A DNA stretch of 64,000 bases. Source: Lacinutrix mariniflava. Lineage in GTDB: Bacteria > Bacteroidota > Bacteroidia > Flavobacteriales > Flavobacteriaceae. This document shows positions 59,049 to 64,000 of the stretch, piece after piece (position 1 is the first letter of the stretch; each line of letters starts with the position of its first letter). A model generated the notes under the pieces. The model made no database searches. It saw only the letters and a list, made by a program, of their open reading frames with translations, and was not told the origin of the DNA. The stretch lies in assembly GCF_001418015.1 (NCBI RefSeq), contig NZ_LIQG01000028.1:1-64000 (forward strand). The letters are read 5' to 3'. Made by a program: the position numbers and the translations under genes.

Positions 59049-60770
59049 TTATTTCTTCTTACGCTTTCTAAAACGATTAAATCCTATAAAGCCAGCAATT
59101 AAAACCAATACAGGAATTAAATAAGAGGTTGCTTTACCTGTTCCATGAACAGTAGTAAATAGTCTATCCCAACGTACTTTATTTTTAATAGTATCGAAAC
59201 TCATCCATACTAAAACAGGTTTCCCTACCACGTGATCGAAAGGTACAAATCCCCAATATCTAGAATCGATAGAGTTTTGTCTGTTATCACCCATCATCCA
59301 ATAATAATCTTGTTTAAAGGTATAGTTTGTTGCTACTTCACCATTTATTAAAATCTGATTTCCTCGAGAAGTAATTGTGTTTCTTTCGTACTCTCCAATA
59401 ACACGTTTGTATAACGGTAAATTTTCTATTGTTAAATCTAAAGACTCTCCTTTCTTCGGAATATAAATTGGTCCAAAATTATCTGCCGTAAAACTGTATT
59501 CAGAATCCTGAGGAAATAAACGAGCATCTGGAGTTTCAGAGTTTACTTTTTCTAAAGAAATTACACTTGGATCTTTGGCTACTTTAGCAGCAAGTTCTTC
59601 CGTCATGTTACCAATATAATTGGTCTTTGCTACAGACATTTTTAAACGATCGAAGAAACGCTGGTTTAACCTACCAGAGACTTCCGTTTTTAAAGAATCT
59701 CTTTTAATAATATTAAGATTTACTTCGGGACTAGCGCTAATAAAATCTTTTATTTTTGGGTCGTCTAGGTATTTGTTTTCTATGTAATAAGTCTCGTTTG
59801 CACTACTTTCGGTGATTTCGTATTTATTAAACAAATCACGAATATTCCCTTTAGTTTGTACGTTGTAAAAGAACTGCAGTCTTGCGCGATCTGGTAATAC
59901 GTTTTTTTCTCCATTAATATAAACGTGACCTTCTCTAAGTTCTAATTGATCTCCAGGGATACCTACACAACGTTTTACTAAATTCGTTTTCTTATCTATA
60001 GGTTTGTAGTAATTTCTGTCTGGTGTAAAATCATTCATATCCAACAAGGTATCTGCTGGCTGATTGAACACTACAATCTCATTACGTGTTATTTTTTGGA
60101 AACCAGGCAATCGCATATAAGGCAATTGTAGTTTGTTTTTCCATGAGGTATTACGTTCTTCATATTTATCATCAAAAATATAAGATTTCATTTTTGTCTT
60201 CGGCACAGAATCGTGTACCATTGGTAAAGCAACCGTAGTCATTGGAACTCTAGCACCATAATGAAATTTACTAACGAAAAGGAAATCACCAACCAACAAG
60301 GTTTTTTCTAGTGAAGATGAAGGAATAACAAAGGGTTGAATAAAATAAGTATGTACAATAGTTGCTGCTACTATAGCAAAAAGAATAGAACTTATCCAGT
60401 CTCCAGCGCTAGTTCTTGCTTTTAAACTTCTGTCTTCAATATAATTAACCTCTGCAACATAGTTTAAATAAAAGTTATAAAAACCTAAAGTTACTATTGC
60501 TAATATGGTGTCTAATCTAGAGTTTTTACCAAAACTTCTAGCTGTTTCTACCCAAATAACTGGAAACATAATAAGGTTTACAATAGGTAAAAAGAGTAGG
60601 ATAGTCCACCACCATTCTCTGTTAATTATTTTCATTAAAATAACAGAATTGTAAACAGGAACAAAGGCTTCCCATGCTTTACGACCTGCTTTTATGTATA
60701 ATTTCCAGGTGGCTAATCCATGAATTAATTGAATAATCAAGAAGAATATAATCCATTGTGTTCCGTTCAT
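59049..60770 (-). CDS. lepB: Signal peptidase I, long form
   Basis: This 573-residue protein has an N-terminal multi-helix membrane region (about 1-120, DUF5684-like: WKLYIKAGRKAWEAFVPVYNSVILMKI), then an S26 domain. The catalytic Ser153 is in IPSSSLEKTL, Lys266 in LVKRCVGIPGD, and the conserved end is WMMGDNRQNSIDSRYWGFVP (about 500). An insertion of roughly 200 residues separates the second and third conserved boxes. This is typical of Bacteroidota and about twice E. coli-type spacing. It removes Sec signal peptides at the inner membrane. It is 3 bp before the AAA gene. Confidence 0.93.
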   Translation of the reverse strand: MNGTQWIIFFLIIQLIHGLATWKLYIKAGRKAWEAFVPVYNSVILMKIINREWWWTILLFLPIVNLIMFPVIWVETARSFGKNSRLDTILAIVTLGFYNFYLNYVAEVNYIEDRSLKARTSAGDWISSILFAIVAATIVHTYFIQPFVIPSSSLEKTLLVGDFLFVSKFHYGARVPMTTVALPMVHDSVPKTKMKSYIFDDKYEERNTSWKNKLQLPYMRLPGFQKITRNEIVVFNQPADTLLDMNDFTPDRNYYKPIDKKTNLVKRCVGIPGDQLELREGHVYINGEKNVLPDRARLQFFYNVQTKGNIRDLFNKYEITESSANETYYIENKYLDDPKIKDFISASPEVNLNIIKRDSLKTEVSGRLNQRFFDRLKMSVAKTNYIGNMTEELAAKVAKDPSVISLEKVNSETPDARLFPQDSEYSFTADNFGPIYIPKKGESLDLTIENLPLYKRVIGEYERNTITSRGNQILINGEVATNYTFKQDYYWMMGDNRQNSIDSRYWGFVPFDHVVGKPVLVWMSFDTIKNKVRWDRLFTTVHGTGKATSYLIPVLVLIAGFIGFNRFRKRKKK

Positions 60771-60847
60771 AATCTATATTTTGTACTAATAGTTAATAAA
60801 ATCTATTAGTGTTTTTGCTTTCGCAAATGTTACATTTTTATTTTTAG

Positions 60848-61549
60848 TTAACCAATATTTAACACATCTTTCATGGTAAATATGCCCGTTTTTCCAACAA
60901 GCCATTCTGCCGCAACAACAGCACCTAAGGCAAAACCTTGACGACTGTGTGCAATGTGTTCTATTTTAATAGTATCGACTTCGCTTTTATAAGTAATATT
61001 GTGTGTTCCTGGTACATTCTCAATACGTTTAGCGGTAATAGGCAGTACTTTATCTTCGTTACCATCTAATTGCCATGCGTTAAAACTATTATGGTTTTCT
61101 ATAATGTCTTCGGCTAAAGAAATTGCTGTTCCACTTGGTGCATCGAGCTTTTGAGTGTGATGGATTTCTTCAAGATCAACATTATAATCTTCTAAAGCAG
61201 ACATCATTTTAGCTAAGTTTTTATTTAACTCAAAAAAGATGTTGACACCTAAACTAAAATTAGAGGCATATATAAAAGCTCCTTTTTTTTGTTCACAAAG
61301 TGCCACAATTTCATCGTAGCTATCTAGCCAACCAGTGGTTCCAGAGATAACCGGAATGTTATTATTAATACAGTTAGAGATATTACCAAAAGCAGCATTA
61401 GGAATACTAAAGTCTATTGCAATATCGGCCTTTGTTATTTCTGAAGATACAGTTTCCGAAGTTTTAATAACAATTTCATGTCCACGACTTAAAGCAATGG
61501 TTTCAATTGTTTTTCCCATTCTACCATAGCCTAGTAAAGCGATTTTCAT
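60848..61549 (-). CDS. dapB: 4-hydroxy-tetrahydrodipicolinate reductase
   Basis: This 233-residue enzyme has an N-terminal Rossmann fold (LLGYGRMGKTIETIA, about residues 4-18), SGTTGWLD, the catalytic HHTQKLDAPSGTA and the closing NITYKSEVDTIKIEH. It catalyses the second step of the diaminopimelate/lysine pathway with NAD(P)H, supplying peptidoglycan. The gene lies upstream of lepB in the same direction, with 77 bp between. Confidence 0.96.
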   Translation of the reverse strand: MKIALLGYGRMGKTIETIALSRGHEIVIKTSETVSSEITKADIAIDFSIPNAAFGNISNCINNNIPVISGTTGWLDSYDEIVALCEQKKGAFIYASNFSLGVNIFFELNKNLAKMMSALEDYNVDLEEIHHTQKLDAPSGTAISLAEDIIENHNSFNAWQLDGNEDKVLPITAKRIENVPGTHNITYKSEVDTIKIEHIAHSRQGFALGAVVAAEWLVGKTGIFTMKDVLNIG

Positions 61550-61625
61550 TAAAAATTAAAATTTTTGTTTCCGAGAGGTCGGAAATCTTATTAATATTTT
61601 ATAATTAACATTACGTATTCTAATG

Positions 61626-62240
61626 CTAATTTAACTTTAAACTCATTGTTAAGCCAACGGTTCCTGTTTTCTCGAACTCATCAATTTTATAATGTGGTTT
61701 AAAACTTAAATTTTCGTCTACATTATATTGCAGTAAATGCGCATCTACATTGGCATCAATAATATTTAAAGCATATAAACCTACTGTTATAAGTAGGGAC
61801 AATTCTTTATTAGATTTAAGCGTTTTTTGCGCTGCAATTAAACCATCACTTGTAAAGCGATCTTGAAACTCATCGTCTTCAAAACCTGCTAGTCTACGTT
61901 TGTAAGCATCTCGAACACGTTTATATTGGTTATTGTTGTCTATATAAAAATAAACACCAGTTCCAAGTGCAGCATAAATAATAGGAATTTTCCAATACTT
62001 CTTATTATAAGCCTGACCTAAACCAGGTAAAACAGCAGAGTAAAAAGCTGCTTTAGAGGGACGTAATGGATCGATTTCTTTACGTACCAAAGCAGAATCG
62101 AGAGGTACAATAACCAATTCTTCTAAGCTTTCTTTAGGCTGCTCTTTTTTATCTTCTGTTTTGTCTTCTTTTCCTTTTTGCGCTAAAGCGGAAAGACTAA
62201 GCAGTAAACAAAAGATTGATATAACTATTTTATTTGTCAC
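61626..62240 (-). CDS. DUF5683 family membrane protein
   Basis: This 204-residue protein has a signal peptide (ISIFCLLLSLSALAQ) and the DUF5683 core (DPLRPSKAAFYSAVLPGLGQAYNKKYWKIPIIY), where PGLGQ-N-K-W is a signature. Two hydrophobic helices follow. Probably in the envelope. The start overlaps the end of parB by 11 bp, so it is translationally coupled to the par operon. Function unknown. Confidence 0.88.
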   Translation of the reverse strand: MTNKIVISIFCLLLSLSALAQKGKEDKTEDKKEQPKESLEELVIVPLDSALVRKEIDPLRPSKAAFYSAVLPGLGQAYNKKYWKIPIIYAALGTGVYFYIDNNNQYKRVRDAYKRRLAGFEDDEFQDRFTSDGLIAAQKTLKSNKELSLLITVGLYALNIIDANVDAHLLQYNVDENLSFKPHYKIDEFEKTGTVGLTMSLKLN

Positions 62241-63138
62241 CTTCGACTAACTTTTTAATACGATTAAAATCTTCTTCAGAATGAAAAGGAATTGTTATTT
62301 TTCCCTTACCATTACTAGCTACTTTAACGTCTATTTTATGTCCAAAGTATTCAGAAAATGCTGTTATTCCTTTTTTTAGAAACTTTGGTAATTCTTCTTT
62401 TGCTTCTTTCTTAGGTACAACAACTTCATCAGTAGCATTATAATTTTTAACTAAAGCTTCTGTATCACGTACAGATAGTTTATTCGCTAATATTTTCTCG
62501 TAAATATCTAATTGTACCGTTTGGTCTTCAATATTAATAATAGCACGACCGTGGCCCATAGATAAAAAGCCATCACGCATACCAGTTTGAATAATTGGAT
62601 CTAACTTTAATAAACGTAAATAATTAGCAATTGTAGAACGTTTTTTACCAACACGTTCACTCATTTGTTCTTGTGTTAATTGAATTTCGTCAATTAAACG
62701 TTGGTAAGACATTGCAATTTCAATAGGATCTAAATCTTGACGTTGGATATTTTCTACCAATGCCATTTCTAAACTCTCTTGATCGTTTGCTATACGTATG
62801 TATGCAGGAATAGTCTCTAAACCTATAGACTTACTTGCACGAAAACGACGCTCTCCAGAAACCAATTGGTAACTTTCGAAACCTAACTTTCTAACCGTTA
62901 TAGGTTGTATTACACCAAGTTCTTTAATAGAAGAGGCTAATTCGCGTAGCGTTTCTTCATTAAAACTAGTACGTGGTTGAAACGGATTCATTTCAATAGA
63001 ATCCAATTCTAATTCCACAATATTACCAATCACTTTATCTGCATTTTTGTCTTGTACAGATTGTATGTCGTTACTTGGGTCTTTTAGTAAAGCTGAAAGT
63101 CCTCTACCTAAAGCTTGTTTTTTTGTAGCCTTCGCCAT
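62230..63138 (-). CDS. parB: ParB family chromosome partitioning protein
   Basis: This 302-residue protein has the N-terminal CTPase/ParB domain (MNPFQPRTSFNEETLRELA, VSGERRFRASKSIG, ENIQRQDLDPIEIA) and a central helix-turn-helix (LTQEQMSERVGKKRSTIANYLRLL). The C-terminal segment mediates dimerisation. It binds parS and spreads, directing chromosome segregation with ParA. It is 3 bp after parA. Confidence 0.96.
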   Translation of the reverse strand: MAKATKKQALGRGLSALLKDPSNDIQSVQDKNADKVIGNIVELELDSIEMNPFQPRTSFNEETLRELASSIKELGVIQPITVRKLGFESYQLVSGERRFRASKSIGLETIPAYIRIANDQESLEMALVENIQRQDLDPIEIAMSYQRLIDEIQLTQEQMSERVGKKRSTIANYLRLLKLDPIIQTGMRDGFLSMGHGRAIINIEDQTVQLDIYEKILANKLSVRDTEALVKNYNATDEVVVPKKEAKEELPKFLKKGITAFSEYFGHKIDVKVASNGKGKITIPFHSEEDFNRIKKLVEGDK

Positions 63139-63141
63139 TGC

Positions 63142-63906
63142 TTAGGAGTTTTTATTTATTACTTCTTTTGCTAAACTTAAATAATTTGCTGCACCTTTAC
63201 TAGAAGCATCATAATTAATAATGTCTTCACCAAAACTTGGTGCTTCACTAAGCTTAACATTTCGTTGTATTATGGTTTTAAAAACCATATCGTTAAAATG
63301 CTTTTGTACTTCTTCTACCACTTGGTTAGAGAGACGTAAACGCGAATCGTACATGGTTAACAATAAACCTTCGATGTCTAATTCTGTATTGTGTATTTTC
63401 TGTACACTTTTAATAGTGTTTAGTAATTTCCCTAAACCTTCCAATGCAAAATATTCACATTGTATAGGTATCATTACTGCATCTGCAGCAGTTAAAGCGT
63501 TTAGTGTTAGTAAACCAAGAGAAGGAGCACAGTCAATTATTATAAAATCGTAATCGTCTTTTATAGGCTCTAATGCTCTTTTAAGCATATATTCTCTATC
63601 CTCTTTATCTACAAGCTCAATTTCTATAGCAACTAAATCTATATGAGCAGGAATAATATCTAAATTTGGAGTATTGGTAGTTACTATGGCTTCTTTTGCA
63701 GTATTGGTATGCTCTAAAAGTTGGTAAGTTCCAATCTCTACAGTTTCTACATCTATGCCTAATCCAGAGGTAGAGTTCGCTTGTGGATCTGCATCGATAA
63801 GCAATACTCTTTTCTCTAAAACACCTAGAGAAGCTGCAAGATTAATTGAAGTTGTTGTTTTTCCAACACCTCCTTTTTGATTGGCAATGGCTATTATTTT
63901 ACCCAT
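63142..63906 (-). CDS. parA: ParA family chromosome partitioning ATPase
   Basis: This 254-residue deviant Walker ATPase has KGGVGKTTTSINLAASL at residues 11-27, LLIDADPQANSTSGLG and FIIIDCAPSLGLL. It moves ParB-parS complexes along the nucleoid. It heads the parA-parB-DUF5683 unit; the upstream 94 bp to the window end show no other gene. Confidence 0.97.
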   Translation of the reverse strand: MGKIIAIANQKGGVGKTTTSINLAASLGVLEKRVLLIDADPQANSTSGLGIDVETVEIGTYQLLEHTNTAKEAIVTTNTPNLDIIPAHIDLVAIEIELVDKEDREYMLKRALEPIKDDYDFIIIDCAPSLGLLTLNALTAADAVMIPIQCEYFALEGLGKLLNTIKSVQKIHNTELDIEGLLLTMYDSRLRLSNQVVEEVQKHFNDMVFKTIIQRNVKLSEAPSFGEDIINYDASSKGAANYLSLAKEVINKNS

Positions 63907-64000
63907 TAATTGATTTGGTTTTATTAGGGAACTTTCGTTTAAAAGTCTAGACGTAAAAATACAATTATTTATGGTTTTAGAAAACGGAAGTTGTTAACAG

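Overview
The window is chromosomal DNA from a gliding-type marine member of the Flavobacteriaceae (Bacteroidota). The signs are an AT-rich composition, many secreted proteins with type IX secretion (T9SS) sorting domains, PorP/SprF and GldI homologues, near absence of Shine-Dalgarno sequences, and repeated TAnnTTTG minus-7 boxes, twice with a TTG or TTTG minus-33 element exactly 19 nt upstream. The genus cannot be fixed from sequence alone.

Layout. 1-4.8 kb: the 3' part of a giant Calx-beta repeat adhesin with a type B T9SS sorting domain; its repeats are nearly identical and carry two frame breaks. It is followed by PorP/SprF and a PorE-like TPR/propeller/OmpA protein (4.8-7.7 kb), a secretion and anchoring set. 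7.8-10.1 kb: idi, a QueD/PTPS gene, manA and a small conserved gene. 10.1-10.3 kb: tRNA-Thr(TGT) with promoter and terminator. 10.35-11.78 kb: a complete ISAon1/ISL3-like insertion sequence with perfect 25-bp inverted repeats. 12.4-14.4 kb: a DUF4369 lipoprotein and a DUF819 membrane protein. 14.47-15.97 kb: a non-coding array of six units with exact 272-bp spacing. Each unit has a sigma-54-like -24/-12 promoter, a nearly invariant ~110-nt region and the same strong terminator; it is best read as a tandem family of small RNA genes and is the most novel feature here.

16-23.7 kb: alpha/beta hydrolase, AlkB, DoxX, VanX-like peptidase, a DsrE/DoxDA sulfur module, orphan genes beside long palindromic elements, and an M48 protease. 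23.8-30.4 kb: T9SS cargo, an rRNA methyltransferase, two DUF6503 lipoproteins, and a GIY-YIG gene between inverted REP-like repeats. 30.5-39 kb: amidohydrolases (several domains lack the metal HxH), DUF3810, PepD, and a decayed duplicate of the pepD 3' end. 39.2-39.9 kb: a lipocalin-like orphan gene between inverted, attC-like palindromes. 40-46.2 kb: cyclophilin-FKBP fusion, GldI, NrnA, Ndk and a thermolysin-like T9SS protease. 46.3-64 kb: mostly housekeeping genes (csp, DUF721/DciA, recF, ribH, mutL, two rhomboids, EEP nuclease, WbqC, a TPR/AAA pair, lepB, dapB, DUF5683, parB, parA).

How the genes work together: the T9SS theme recurs, with an adhesin and its own PorP/PorE-like partners at the left, at least three type A cargo proteins elsewhere, and periplasmic or outer-membrane folding factors (GldI and the PPIase fusion). 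The right end is a chromosome maintenance and envelope cluster.
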